Shown: positions 36,707 to 44,707 of the stretch, one piece after another
Layout: each line of letters opens with the position of its first letter
How positions within the stretch are numbered: the first letter of the stretch is position 1
Assembly: GCF_007997385.1 (NCBI RefSeq)
Contig: NZ_VOSC01000012.1
Coordinates: 434,001 to 498,000, forward strand
DNA from: Seonamhaeicola algicola
Lineage (GTDB): Bacteria; Bacteroidota; Bacteroidia; Flavobacteriales; Flavobacteriaceae
Direction: 5' to 3'
DNA length: 64,000 nucleotides
Position numbers and translations under genes: made by a program
The notes under the pieces: model-generated
What the model was told of the DNA's origin: nothing
The model's input: only the letters and a program-made list of their open reading frames with translations
Databases searched by the model: none

Positions 36707-37489
36707 ATGAATTTTAATAACATACTAACAGAAACCAGTAATAACATTACAACTATCACTATTAACAGGCCCAAAAAATTAAATGCCCTAAACCAAGAAA
36801 CTATTCAAGAATTGCATAGTGCGTTTAAATTAGCAAATGAAGATGCTCAAACCAAAGTTATAATAATTACTGGTAGTGGCGAAAAAGCTTTTGTTGCAGG
36901 GGCAGATATTAGTGAGTTTGCAGATTTTAATGTAAGTGAAGGTGAGGCCTTAGCGGCAAACGGACAAAAAATATTGTTTGATTTTGTTGAAAACTTAACT
37001 ACACCTGTTATTGCTGCTGTTAATGGTTTTGCATTAGGCGGCGGTTTAGAGTTGGCTATGGCTTGCCATTTTAGAGTAGCAAGTGATAATGCCAAAATGG
37101 GCTTGCCCGAAGTGTCTCTTGGTGTTATTCCTGGTTATGGTGGTACACAACGCTTAACACAATTAGTGGGCAAAGGGCGCGCTATGGAAATGATTATGAC
37201 AGCAGGTATGATTGATGCTAAAACAGCGCATAATTACGGTTTAGTAAACCATGTAACTACCCAAGAAGATATATTGTATCTGTGCAAAAAAATAGCAGGT
37301 AAAATTACCAATAACTCATCGGTGGCTATTGCTAAGGCTATTAATGCTGTTAATGCTAGCCACAAAACTAACGTAAATGGTTTTGATATTGAAATTAAAG
37401 CTTTTGGTGCATGTTTTGGCACTGAAGATTTTACTGAAGGTACTACAGCTTTTTTAGAAAAGCGTAAAGCAAATTTTCCGGGTAAATAG
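36707..37489 (+). CDS. enoyl-CoA hydratase/isomerase family protein
   Basis: 260-aa crotonase-fold enzyme, probably hydrating 2-enoyl-CoA in fatty acid degradation. The oxyanion-hole segments are AFVAGADISEF and NGFALGGGLELAMACHFRVA; catalytic glutamates lie in that helix and in MGLPEVSLGVIPGYGGTQRL. The length is normal. It is in tandem with the kinase gene and followed by a terminator. Confidence 0.9.
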   Translation: MNFNNILTETSNNITTITINRPKKLNALNQETIQELHSAFKLANEDAQTKVIIITGSGEKAFVAGADISEFADFNVSEGEALAANGQKILFDFVENLTTPVIAAVNGFALGGGLELAMACHFRVASDNAKMGLPEVSLGVIPGYGGTQRLTQLVGKGRAMEMIMTAGMIDAKTAHNYGLVNHVTTQEDILYLCKKIAGKITNNSSVAIAKAINAVNASHKTNVNGFDIEIKAFGACFGTEDFTEGTTAFLEKRKANFPGK

Positions 37490-37516
37490 AAATAGTTATA
37501 TAAGTAGCTTGTAAAA

Positions 37517-37550
37517 AACAAAAGGCTTTAGTTAAACTAAAGCCTTTTTA
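37517..37550. terminator. terminator after the enoyl-CoA hydratase gene
   Basis: AAAAGGCTTTAGTT / AACTAAAGCCTTTTT hairpin with T tract, between convergent genes. Confidence 0.8.
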
Positions 37551-37571
37551 TTTTTCTTTTTAACAACTTTT

Positions 37572-38372
37572 TTATTTTAATTTTTCTAAAAGTAGTTCGG
37601 CAACAAGTTCTGATGATGCGGGATTTTGCCCTGTTATTAATAAACCATCTTCAACAGCATAAGCATTCCAATCGTCTTTCTTTGAATACACACCACCATT
37701 ATTTTTAAGCATGTCTTCCACTAAAAATGGTACAACCTCTGTTAATTGTACAGCCGCTTCTTCAGTATTAGTAAAGCCTGTTACTTTTTTGTTTTTCACT
37801 AAAGGTTCGCCATTAGTATTTTTAGTGTTTTTAAATACAGCAGGTGCATGACAAACTGCAGCTACGGGTTTGTTGTTATTGTAAAAGGCTTCAATTAAGG
37901 CAATACTATTTTTATTTTCAGCTAAATCCCATAACGGGCCATGGCCTCCAGGGTAAAAAACAGCATCATAATCTGCTTGGTTTACGGTTTCTAATTTTAC
38001 AGTTTTAGCTAATATGGCTTGTGTTTCCTTATCATTGTTAAACCTAACAGTTGCAGGGGTTTCAAAATCTTTTTCGTTACTTTTTGGGTCTATTGGAGGT
38101 TGCCCACCTTTTGGTGATGCAATGGTTATTTGTACACCTTGGTCTTTAAGTAAATAGTAAGGTGCTGCAAATTCTTCAATCCAAAAACCTGTTTTATGCC
38201 CTGTGTTTCCTAGTTCATCATGGCTAGTTAATACAAATAATACATGTTTCATTTTTGTAATTTTTTTAGTGTTATTATGTTCTTTTTCATTGGCAATAGT
38301 GTTTTTTTTAGCCTTTGTATTGCAGGCAAATAATACACTTACCGTTGTAAAAATTAAAAGTGCTTTTTTCAT
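37572..38372 (-). CDS. DJ-1/PfpI family protein with lipoprotein signal
   Basis: 266-aa class I glutamine amidotransferase-like protein of the Hsp31/YajL/DJ-1 group. The nucleophile-elbow Cys is C174 in PVAAVCHAPAVF; FYPGGHGPLWDL and EEFAAPYYLLKDQG match chaperone/glyoxalase-type members. Unusually it begins with a lipoprotein signal peptide (LLIFTTVSVLFAC, Cys17) and a Lys/Asn spacer before the domain starts at residue 41. An internal Met41 could give a cytosolic form. A promoter box 17 bp upstream of the first ATG supports the long form. Confidence 0.85.
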   Translation of the reverse strand: MKKALLIFTTVSVLFACNTKAKKNTIANEKEHNNTKKITKMKHVLFVLTSHDELGNTGHKTGFWIEEFAAPYYLLKDQGVQITIASPKGGQPPIDPKSNEKDFETPATVRFNNDKETQAILAKTVKLETVNQADYDAVFYPGGHGPLWDLAENKNSIALIEAFYNNNKPVAAVCHAPAVFKNTKNTNGEPLVKNKKVTGFTNTEEAAVQLTEVVPFLVEDMLKNNGGVYSKKDDWNAYAVEDGLLITGQNPASSELVAELLLEKLK

Positions 38373-38389
38373 TTCTAAATTAATTTATA

Positions 38390-38397
38390 CAAAAGTA
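38390..38397 (-). promoter_or_regulatory. minus-7 promoter box of the DJ-1 gene
   Basis: TACTTTTG on the minus strand matches TAnnTTTG, 17 bp before the ATG that includes the lipoprotein signal. Confidence 0.6.
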
Positions 38398-38437
38398 AAA
38401 AGCAGTTAACACAAAAAAATTGATGTATGGTAATAAA

Positions 38438-39022
38438 TTAACCTTTTGCTAAAGTCTTTCTAATTCTGCTCAAACTTTCGGTGGTTATGCCTAAATATGA
38501 AGCTATATGATAGTTTTTTACGCTTTGTTCTATATTTGGATAGGTATTTACAAATGCAACGTAGCGTTCTTGTGCAGATAATGCTAAGTTTGATAGAATA
38601 CGCTTTTGAAAACTAGAAAAAGCACGCTCCATTTTTTTTCTAAAAAAGGTTTCTAAAGCAGGAATGTTCTCTAATAAATGCTCCATTTGCGTTCTAGATA
38701 GTTTTAGTAATGTAGCATTTTGTATGCTTTCTATATTCATTATAGCTTTTCCCGATGAAAAAAAGGCTGTATAATCACTTATCCACCAATCTTCAATAGC
38801 AAATTGTAGTGTATGCTCCTTTCCAGTTTTATCAATATAAAAAGTTCTTAAACATCCACTGTAAACGTAGTATTGGTTTTTTACGGTTGTATTTATTTTT
38901 AAAAGTGTTTCATCTTTTTTTAAATAAACTTTTTCAAAAGTGTTTGCAATTAAATGTAACTCATCATTAGTTAGTGTAATGTTTTTAAATATTTTTTGTA
39001 CAATTTGTGTGGTATTACACAT
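38438..39022 (-). CDS. Crp/Fnr family transcriptional regulator
   Basis: 194-aa regulator with a cyclic-nucleotide-binding-like beta-barrel (about 10-115; QYYVYSGCLRTFYIDKTGKE) and a long dimer helix. The C-terminal part (SAQERYVAFVNTYPNIEQSV, then YHIASYLGITTESLSRIRKT) is the helix-turn-helix common in Bacteroidota Crp-like proteins. cAMP-contact residues are not obvious, so the ligand is unknown. It lies 65 bp upstream of the DJ-1 gene in the same direction and may control it. Confidence 0.85.
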   Translation of the reverse strand: MCNTTQIVQKIFKNITLTNDELHLIANTFEKVYLKKDETLLKINTTVKNQYYVYSGCLRTFYIDKTGKEHTLQFAIEDWWISDYTAFFSSGKAIMNIESIQNATLLKLSRTQMEHLLENIPALETFFRKKMERAFSSFQKRILSNLALSAQERYVAFVNTYPNIEQSVKNYHIASYLGITTESLSRIRKTLAKG

Positions 39023-39165
39023 GCTTAAATTTTTATTGAAAGTTAGTTAAAGCTTGCCAAAATACATAGTTGTTAATAACACAATTTTACTTTAACATTT
39101 TTGGACTTAAATAATGTGTAATTTTATAAAGTCTAGGTATTCCCAATATTTTTTAAATTATTTAT

Positions 39166-40239
39166 ATGAACCCCAAACCTGCTATAAAAGGACGTGGCGC
39201 TCAGCTAAACGTCCCTAATCGTTTCTTTGAATTTAGCCATGAAACCCGCAATGATTTCTTAGAATATTGCCAAAAAGAAGGTGAATTACCCGATAAAAAT
39301 AAAACCAAATATTTAGAGGTGTTTCCTAAAACTATTGTAAACAAAGTTGAAAGCACTGATGTTGGTATGGCGTATTCTATGAATGCCTATCAGGGTTGTG
39401 AGCACGGTTGTATTTACTGTTACGCCAGAAACTCTCATGAGTATTGGGGTTACAGCGCTGGTTTAGATTTTGAAAGGCGTATTTTAGTAAAAAAAGAAGC
39501 GCCAAAATTATTAGAAGCACTTTTAAAAAAGAAAAGTTGGCAAGCTAAAACCATTGTAATGTCTGGTAACACAGATTGTTATCAGCCAGCCGAAAAGCAA
39601 TTTGAAATTACACGCCAATGTTTACACATATTTTTAAAATATAAACATCCCGTTGGAATTATTACAAAAAACGCACTAATTTTAAGAGATTTAGATGTTT
39701 TAAAAGCACTTGCTAATGATAATTTAATTAGCGTAAACATATCAATTACATCATTAACTGAAGATATTAGGCGTGTTTTAGAGCCCAGAACAGCAACTAT
39801 TAAAAAGCGATTAGAAACGGTTAAAGTGTTAAGTGATAATGGCATACCTGTTAATGTTATGATTGCGCCTATTATACCATCAATTAACAGCCATGAAATA
39901 TTACCGTTAGCAAAAGCAGCTTTTGATAACGGTGCGCTTTCAATTGGCCATACCATTGTTAGGTTAAACGGTGCTATTGGTACTATTTTTACAGATTGGA
40001 TAAAGAAAACAATGCCAGATAGGGCAGATAAAGTTTTGCATCAAATAGAAAATTGCCATGGTGGAAGTTTAAATGATAGCAGATATGGAACACGTATGCG
40101 TGGTGAAGGTAAAATAGCCGAACAAATAAATAGTTTAGTAAAATTAGCTAGGTTAAAATATTTTAAAAATAAAGGTATGCCAATACTAAACACTAGTTTG
40201 TATGAGCAGTACAAACAAGGTCAATTAAAATTGTTTTAA
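39166..40239 (+). CDS. radical SAM protein, PA0069/SplB-like
   Basis: 357-aa radical SAM enzyme. The 4Fe-4S motif is C78-x3-C82-x2-C85 in QGCEHGCIYCYARNSHEYWG, typical of the PA0069/Rv2578c family related to spore photoproduct lyase. Later motifs are VMSGNTDCYQPAEKQ and PVGIITKNALILRD. The reaction is unknown for the family. It is monocistronic, ending at a strong terminator shared with the first of the triplicated secreted proteins. Confidence 0.87.
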   Translation: MNPKPAIKGRGAQLNVPNRFFEFSHETRNDFLEYCQKEGELPDKNKTKYLEVFPKTIVNKVESTDVGMAYSMNAYQGCEHGCIYCYARNSHEYWGYSAGLDFERRILVKKEAPKLLEALLKKKSWQAKTIVMSGNTDCYQPAEKQFEITRQCLHIFLKYKHPVGIITKNALILRDLDVLKALANDNLISVNISITSLTEDIRRVLEPRTATIKKRLETVKVLSDNGIPVNVMIAPIIPSINSHEILPLAKAAFDNGALSIGHTIVRLNGAIGTIFTDWIKKTMPDRADKVLHQIENCHGGSLNDSRYGTRMRGEGKIAEQINSLVKLARLKYFKNKGMPILNTSLYEQYKQGQLKLF

Positions 40240-40241
40240 AT

Positions 40242-40275
40242 AAAAAAACGGGTCTTTTTTTAAGACCCGTTTTTG
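40242..40275. terminator. bidirectional terminator
   Basis: AAAAACGGGTCTT / AAGACCCGTTTTT hairpin between the convergent radical SAM gene and secreted paralog A. Confidence 0.8.
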
Positions 40276-40313
40276 CAAAACTAAACTAAATAAGAATTTT
40301 AAATTACTTATTA

Positions 40314-40910
40314 TTAATTATTGATATACTTTGTGAATTCTTTACCATCAAAGTTGAAAACAATTTTGTATTTACCAGATTCTAATTTGTAAACACGCTC
40401 AATGGTTTTTTCATCTTTAATAGTTTCATTAAATAAAAGATCTGTTACTGTGTTGTAAACACCATAAACACTTACTTTTAAAGGCTCGCCATTTAAAGCC
40501 AGTTTAGTAATTAATACTAAATCGTCTTTTTGCCTTACAAAAGGTTTAAAAGTAGTTGTTTCGGCATTTTTGTTAAATGAAACTACAGTGTCCTTTACGT
40601 TAAAAGGAATGGTTTTAATTTCCATATCTTTTTCTAATTCAAAAAAGTAGTTGCCATCTGGTAAATCGGTTAAATCAAAACCTTTTGAGTACATACCAGT
40701 CTGCTCAATTACTTCCTTATATAATGTCACTCCATATATATCTTTAATAGATAATAGGTTACCTTCTTTTACATTGTTAATTGTTAATGCAGTTCCTCTT
40801 AAATCTTTACCAAATTTAATTAGAGAAATTTCGTTTGCATAACCCATAACCGCAGCCAACATTGCTACCATTAAGATTACTTTTTTAGTGTGTGTGAATA
40901 CGTTTTTCAT
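40314..40910 (-). CDS. tandem secreted protein, paralog A
   Basis: 198-aa secreted protein, family unknown. A signal peptide at residues 1-25 (KVILMVAMLAAVMGYA) is followed by a beta-rich mature domain with VKEGNLLSIKDIYGVTLYKE, FDLTDLPDGNYFFELEKDME and the C-terminal FNFDGKEFTKYINN. The LPDGNYFFEL part loosely recalls beta-sandwich modules of Bacteroidota surface proteins. It is about three-quarters identical to paralog B (nearly identical over residues 28-105) and about half identical to paralog C. It has its own promoter box and terminator. Confidence 0.75.
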   Translation of the reverse strand: MKNVFTHTKKVILMVAMLAAVMGYANEISLIKFGKDLRGTALTINNVKEGNLLSIKDIYGVTLYKEVIEQTGMYSKGFDLTDLPDGNYFFELEKDMEIKTIPFNVKDTVVSFNKNAETTTFKPFVRQKDDLVLITKLALNGEPLKVSVYGVYNTVTDLLFNETIKDEKTIERVYKLESGKYKIVFNFDGKEFTKYINN

Positions 40911-40937
40911 GATTTGGATAATTTAACGTTTACACTG

Positions 40938-40945
40938 CAAATATA
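40938..40945 (-). promoter_or_regulatory. minus-7 promoter box of paralog A
   Basis: TATATTTG on the minus strand matches TAnnTTTG; 27 bp before the ATG and 11 bp from the conserved 40-bp block. Confidence 0.7.
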
Positions 40946-40956
40946 TGGTGGTTTAT

Positions 40957-40996
40957 AAGTGTGTAAAACATTGATTTTGACTAATTTATATGCTAT
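40957..40996 (-). promoter_or_regulatory. conserved 40-bp upstream block A
   Basis: In the 455-bp gap 40911-41365. It shares AAGTGTGTAAAACATTGA and ATTTATATGCTAT (plus-strand reading) with the blocks at 42008-42047 and 43014-43053, always 11 bp from the promoter box. Probably a regulator site plus the minus-33 region. Beyond it, to about 41100, similarity to the other upstream regions fades; the rest holds nothing I can identify before the terminator at 41303. Confidence 0.6.
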
Positions 40997-41302
40997 ATTA
41001 TCTGTTAAATATATGCTAAGTTTATGTTAAGTCAATATGCCATAACTTGGTGTTAAAAATGTACATATTGCATAGTGCAAGTGTGCCATGGTATAACTTA
41101 AAATAGTAAGCTAATGGCATGGTTTAAAAGCAGTTGTTAAAAACGTTTAAATAGAGCTTTAATTGTATTAGGTTTATAAAGCGAGAGTTTAATTTTTGAA
41201 GTTTTTAATAAATTAAAAGTGAAGTAATTTAAATTTAACCTGTATTATTTTAAGTAAACTTTTATGCTAGTTAGTTATTAAATAGAATTATATAAAAAAA
41301 AG

Positions 41303-41328
41303 AAAGCGAGCCAAAAGGGCTCGCTTTA
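41303..41328 (-). terminator. terminator of paralog B
   Basis: AAAGCGAGCC / GGCTCGCTTT hairpin 37 bp beyond the stop of paralog B. Confidence 0.75.
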
Positions 41329-41365
41329 TCAAAACTAAACAAAATAAGAACTAATAAACTTTATA

Positions 41366-41962
41366 TTAATTATTTATATACTTGGTGTATTCTTTACCGT
41401 CAAAATTGAAAACCATTTTGTATTTACCAGCGCTTAATTTGTAAACACGTTCAATGTTTTTTGTGTTTTCAATTGTTTCATCTAATAAAAGTTCAGCATC
41501 ATTTTCATCTAAACCATATACAGTAATCTCCATAGGTTCAGCGTTTAAGGCTAATTTAGTTACATAAACTAAACCGTTACTTTCTCTAACAAATGGTTTG
41601 AAAGTTGTAGTTTCTTCAGTTTTATTAAAAGTAACTTTTGTTGCATTTACGGTAAAAGGTATGGTTTTAATTTCCATGTCTTTTTCTAATTCAAAAAAGT
41701 AGTTTCCATCAGGTAAATCAGTTAAATCAAAACCTTTTGTGTATAAGCCGCTTTGCTCAATTACTTCTTTATATAAAGTTATGCCGTAAATATCTTTAAT
41801 AGATAATAGGTTTCCTTCCTTTACATTTTCAATTGTTAATGCAGTTCCTCTTAAATCTTTACCAAATTTAATTAAAGAAATCTCGTTTGCATTTGCTATA
41901 ACCGTAGCTAACATTGCTACCATTACAATTACTGTTTTTGTGTGTGATAATACGTTTTTCAT
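41366..41962 (-). CDS. tandem secreted protein, paralog B
   Basis: 198-aa secreted protein, same family as paralogs A and C. Signal peptide 1-26 (VIVMVAMLATVIANA), then a mature domain almost identical to A up to about residue 105; the C-terminal half diverges (VYGLDENDAELLLDETIENT) before the shared KYKMVFNFDGKEYTKYINN-type end. The conserved N-terminal half and variable C-terminal half suggest selection for divergence in the exposed part, or partial gene conversion. Monocistronic with its own promoter and terminator. Confidence 0.75.
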   Translation of the reverse strand: MKNVLSHTKTVIVMVAMLATVIANANEISLIKFGKDLRGTALTIENVKEGNLLSIKDIYGITLYKEVIEQSGLYTKGFDLTDLPDGNYFFELEKDMEIKTIPFTVNATKVTFNKTEETTTFKPFVRESNGLVYVTKLALNAEPMEITVYGLDENDAELLLDETIENTKNIERVYKLSAGKYKMVFNFDGKEYTKYINN

Positions 41963-41988
41963 GATCTGGATTATTAACGTTTACACTG

Positions 41989-41996
41989 CAAATATA
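41989..41996 (-). promoter_or_regulatory. minus-7 promoter box of paralog B
   Basis: TATATTTG on the minus strand, in the same position relative to the ATG and upstream block as for paralog A. Confidence 0.7.
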
Positions 41997-42007
41997 GGGC
42001 GGCTTTT

Positions 42008-42047
42008 AAGTGTGTAAAACATTGATTTTGACTAATTTATATGCTAT
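42008..42047 (-). promoter_or_regulatory. conserved 40-bp upstream block B
   Basis: In the 411-bp gap 41963-42373. All 40 bases match block A: AAGTGTGTAAAACATTGATT through ATATGCTAT. It lies 11 bp from the promoter box. Confidence 0.65.
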
Positions 42048-42112
42048 TTTAACCCTGTTTTTATTCGCTTTTTATAACCAGGTTAATATGGTGTATTGGC
42101 ATGTTAATTTTG

Positions 42113-42131
42113 CATATATTTAGTACTATAC
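42113..42131 (+). repeat. 19-bp copy of the regulator promoter sequence
   Basis: GTTAATTTTGCATATATTT is identical to 43088-43106 in front of the AraC regulator, but the box here reads TATATTTA and no plus-strand gene follows. It looks like a relic of a duplicated divergent promoter. Confidence 0.6.
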
Positions 42132-42315
42132 ACATGTTGTTGTTACTACAACTTTTTATTAATAATTTTTTTTTGAAGCTTATGCTGAAATAGATTAGTA
42201 TTCTTTTTGAAGTATAAATGCTATACCTTTTAAAAAGTTAAGCATTAGTGTAATGAAAATTAAAATGCAGAAATTTTGTGAGCAATAATTTTGAAGTAAT
42301 TAGAAAAGCATAGAC

Positions 42316-42346
42316 AAAAAAAAGTGGGCCACCACAGCCCACTTTT
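42316..42346 (-). terminator. terminator of paralog C
   Basis: AAAAGTGGGC / GCCCACTTTT hairpin (loop CACCACA), 28 bp beyond the stop of paralog C. Confidence 0.75.
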
Positions 42347-42373
42347 ACCAACTAAACTAAATAAGACATTAAA

Positions 42374-42967
42374 CTAATTATTAATGAATTTTGTAAAATC
42401 TTTATTATTTGAATTAAAGACTATTTTATAATTACCAGACTCAAGTCTATATATTTTTTCAATAGATTGAGTACCTGTTATTGTTTCGGTGTATAATAAT
42501 TCTTCTGAATTTCCATTGTCAATGCCATAAACATTAACAGTAAAAGCTTCTCCTTTTGGCGAAAGTTTAGTTACATAAACTAAATCTTCTTTAACAACAA
42601 CAACTGGTTTATGATATATTGTTTCACTGTTGCTTTTAAAGTTTACTTTGTTATTATTAACTGAAAAAGGAATGGTTTTTATTTCAACATCTTTTTCTAA
42701 TTCAAAAAAGTAGTTGCCTTCTGGTAGCGCAGTTAAATCAAAACCTTTAGTATAAATACCATCTTGTTTAATTAACTCTTTATATAAAGTTACGCCGTAA
42801 GCATCTTTAATGGTAAGTAAATTACCTTCTTTCACATTATTTAAAGTAATAGCTGTTTTAGCAGCATCTTTTACTATTGTATTATCATTAGAAGCATAAC
42901 TAATAACAGAAGCTGCCATTGCTACTATTATAAATCCTTTTCTAGTATGTTTTAATAATGTGTTCAT
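42374..42967 (-). CDS. tandem secreted protein, paralog C
   Basis: 197-aa secreted protein, the most divergent of the three. I start at ATG 42967 (MNTLLKHTRKGFIIVAMAAS); a frame from 42997 would run through the promoter box. After the signal peptide (to about residue 27), VKEGNLLTIKDAYGVTLYKE and FDLTALPEGNYFFELEKDVE keep the family core, and the end is NSNNKDFTKFINN. It lies next to the divergent AraC regulator, which suggests it is the ancestral copy. Function unknown. Confidence 0.75.
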   Translation of the reverse strand: MNTLLKHTRKGFIIVAMAASVISYASNDNTIVKDAAKTAITLNNVKEGNLLTIKDAYGVTLYKELIKQDGIYTKGFDLTALPEGNYFFELEKDVEIKTIPFSVNNNKVNFKSNSETIYHKPVVVVKEDLVYVTKLSPKGEAFTVNVYGIDNGNSEELLYTETITGTQSIEKIYRLESGNYKIVFNSNNKDFTKFINN

Positions 42968-42994
42968 GTTTTGTGTTATTGTTTGATAACGGTA

Positions 42995-43002
42995 CAAAGA
43001 TA
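42995..43002 (-). promoter_or_regulatory. minus-7 promoter box of paralog C
   Basis: TATCTTTG on the minus strand matches TAnnTTTG, 27 bp before the ATG. Confidence 0.7.
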
Positions 43003-43013
43003 TGGCAGTTGTA

Positions 43014-43053
43014 AAGGGTGGAAAACATCAATTTTAGCAAGTTTATATGCTAT
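43014..43053 (-). promoter_or_regulatory. conserved 40-bp upstream block C
   Basis: Diverged copy of blocks A and B: GGAAAACATCAATTTT, then GTTTATATGCTATTTTAACC, again 11 bp from the promoter box. Conservation between diverged genes suggests a protein-binding site. Confidence 0.6.
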
Positions 43054-43099
43054 TTTAACCGTTAACAATATGTTAAATCACTGTTAAGTTAATTTTGCA

Positions 43100-43107
43100 T
43101 ATATTTG
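43100..43107 (+). promoter_or_regulatory. minus-7 promoter box of the AraC regulator
   Basis: TATATTTG matches TAnnTTTG, within the 19-bp sequence shared with 42113-42131; about 62 bp before the regulator ATG. Confidence 0.6.
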
Positions 43108-43169
43108 GGGTAATAAAATATATAATGTATGCATAATATATATTAATTTTGCATAAAAATCATCCCACT

Positions 43170-44045
43170 ATGATTACAAAGAAACCTACATTTAAAAAGC
43201 TTTCGCCATCATTTGGAGAGTCTGTACTGGTAAAACAGCATAATGATAAGCTAGACAGGGGCGAAATGTTTTGGCACTTTCATCCAGAATTAGAATTAAT
43301 TTATGTGAATAGAGGCCAAGGAAAAACACACATTGGAAACCATTTATCATACTTTAATAATAGTCAGCTTATATTAATAGGATCAAATTTACCGCATAAC
43401 GGATTTACCGATAGGCTAACAGCTGCTGGTATTGAAACAACCATACAGTTTAGACCAGATTTTTTAGGCGATGACTTTTTTAACTCGGTGCCTGAAGCCA
43501 ATGCAATAGGCATACTTTTTGAAAAAGCTAAAAATGGTATTCTATTTAATAGAGCAACTAAAGATGTTGTTGGATCTAAAATTGAAGATTTAGAAAACTA
43601 TAATGGCTTTAATAGAATTTTAAAGTTATTAGAAATTCTACAATATTTAGCAACAACCGATGATTATACTATTTTAAATGCCGATGGTTTTGTGTTTGAA
43701 GCTGAACCACAAGACACTGATAAAATTAAAACCATATACAAATTTGTAAATGCTAATTTTAAAGAACATATTGCTTTAGAAGACATTGCCGATAAGGTTA
43801 GTATGACAGTACCTGCTTTTTGTCGTTATTTTAAGAAAACAACAGGTAAAACATTTACACAAGTAGTAAATGAAATACGTATAGTACATGCTACAAAACT
43901 ATTAAATGAAAGCCAAATGAGTATTGCTGATATTTGTTTTGAGTGTGGTTTTAATAATTTTTCACACTTTAACAAGCAATTTAATGAGGTAATTGGTAAA
44001 AGTGCTTCTAATTACCGAAAAGAAATTAAGCAGATAATAGGTTAA
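43170..44045 (+). CDS. AraC family regulator beside the secreted-protein array
   Basis: 291-aa regulator. The N-terminal cupin-like domain (about 15-110) has GEMFWHFHPELELIYVNRGQ and NLPHNGFTDRLTAAG, typical of Bacteroidota AraC proteins sensing small molecules. The C-terminal AraC domain (about 190-291) has ALEDIADKVSMTVPAFCRYF and IADICFECGFNNFSHFNKQF. I start at ATG 43170; an in-frame TTG at 43149 is less likely. It is divergent from paralog C. Its end overlaps the convergent HD gene by 4 bp. Confidence 0.87.
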   Translation: MITKKPTFKKLSPSFGESVLVKQHNDKLDRGEMFWHFHPELELIYVNRGQGKTHIGNHLSYFNNSQLILIGSNLPHNGFTDRLTAAGIETTIQFRPDFLGDDFFNSVPEANAIGILFEKAKNGILFNRATKDVVGSKIEDLENYNGFNRILKLLEILQYLATTDDYTILNADGFVFEAEPQDTDKIKTIYKFVNANFKEHIALEDIADKVSMTVPAFCRYFKKTTGKTFTQVVNEIRIVHATKLLNESQMSIADICFECGFNNFSHFNKQFNEVIGKSASNYRKEIKQIIG

Positions 44046-44695
44046 ACCTTACCATTCCATTCATTATAAAACTGTTTTAAGAACAGCTCCATAAACTGAT
44101 GCCTTTCAATGGCTAGTTTTTTACCTGTTTGGGTATTCATGCGGTCTTTTAAAAGCAGTAATTTTTCGTAAAAATGATTAATGGTTGGTGCGGTAGAATT
44201 TTTGTATTCCGCTTTGGTCATGTTTAAATTAGGGGGTATGCTAGGGTTGTATAATTGCCTGTTTTTAAATCCGCCGTAATTAAAAGTTCGGGCAATACCA
44301 ATAGCGCCAATGGCATCTAGCCTATCAGCATCTTGTACAACATCTAATTCTGCCGATGTAAATTTTTGTGCTTCATTACCACCTTTAAATGATATATTTT
44401 CAATAATATTTACAACATGCTCTATAACTGCCGAGTCTACATTTAATTTAAATAAAAATTCGCGTGCTACCTTGGGGCCAATTGTTTCATCGCCATTATG
44501 AAACTTACTATCAGCAATATCATGTAACAACGCGCCCAATGCAACAATAAATATGTTTACAGATTCATTTTTTGCAATTAAAAGGGCGTTGTTATAAACT
44601 CTAAGGGTGTGAAACCAATCATGACCACCTTCGGCTCCAGAAAGGGTTTTTTCTACAAAGGTTTTAGTTTTTTGTATTATAGCTTCTGAAGTCAT
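44042..44695 (-). CDS. HD domain phosphohydrolase
   Basis: 217-aa metal-dependent HD-superfamily hydrolase. Metal ligands are visible in GGHDWFHTLRVYNNALLIAK (H25, H29) and ALLHDIADSKF (H58, D59), with a further Asp in ELDVVQDADRLDAIGAIGIA. This matches the YedJ/YpgQ-like group, proposed to act on nucleotides. It is the last gene of an operon with the acyl-ACP desaturase (12-bp gap) and a PlsC-type acyltransferase. The substrate is unknown. Confidence 0.87.
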   Translation of the reverse strand: MTSEAIIQKTKTFVEKTLSGAEGGHDWFHTLRVYNNALLIAKNESVNIFIVALGALLHDIADSKFHNGDETIGPKVAREFLFKLNVDSAVIEHVVNIIENISFKGGNEAQKFTSAELDVVQDADRLDAIGAIGIARTFNYGGFKNRQLYNPSIPPNLNMTKAEYKNSTAPTINHFYEKLLLLKDRMNTQTGKKLAIERHQFMELFLKQFYNEWNGKV

Positions 44696-44707
44696 AAAAA
44701 TTTGAAA

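Noticed and set aside
40911-42373. CRISPR-like array in the repeated gaps of the secreted-protein array
   Set aside because: The repeats are promoter regions spaced by whole genes, with no short regular repeat-spacer pattern.
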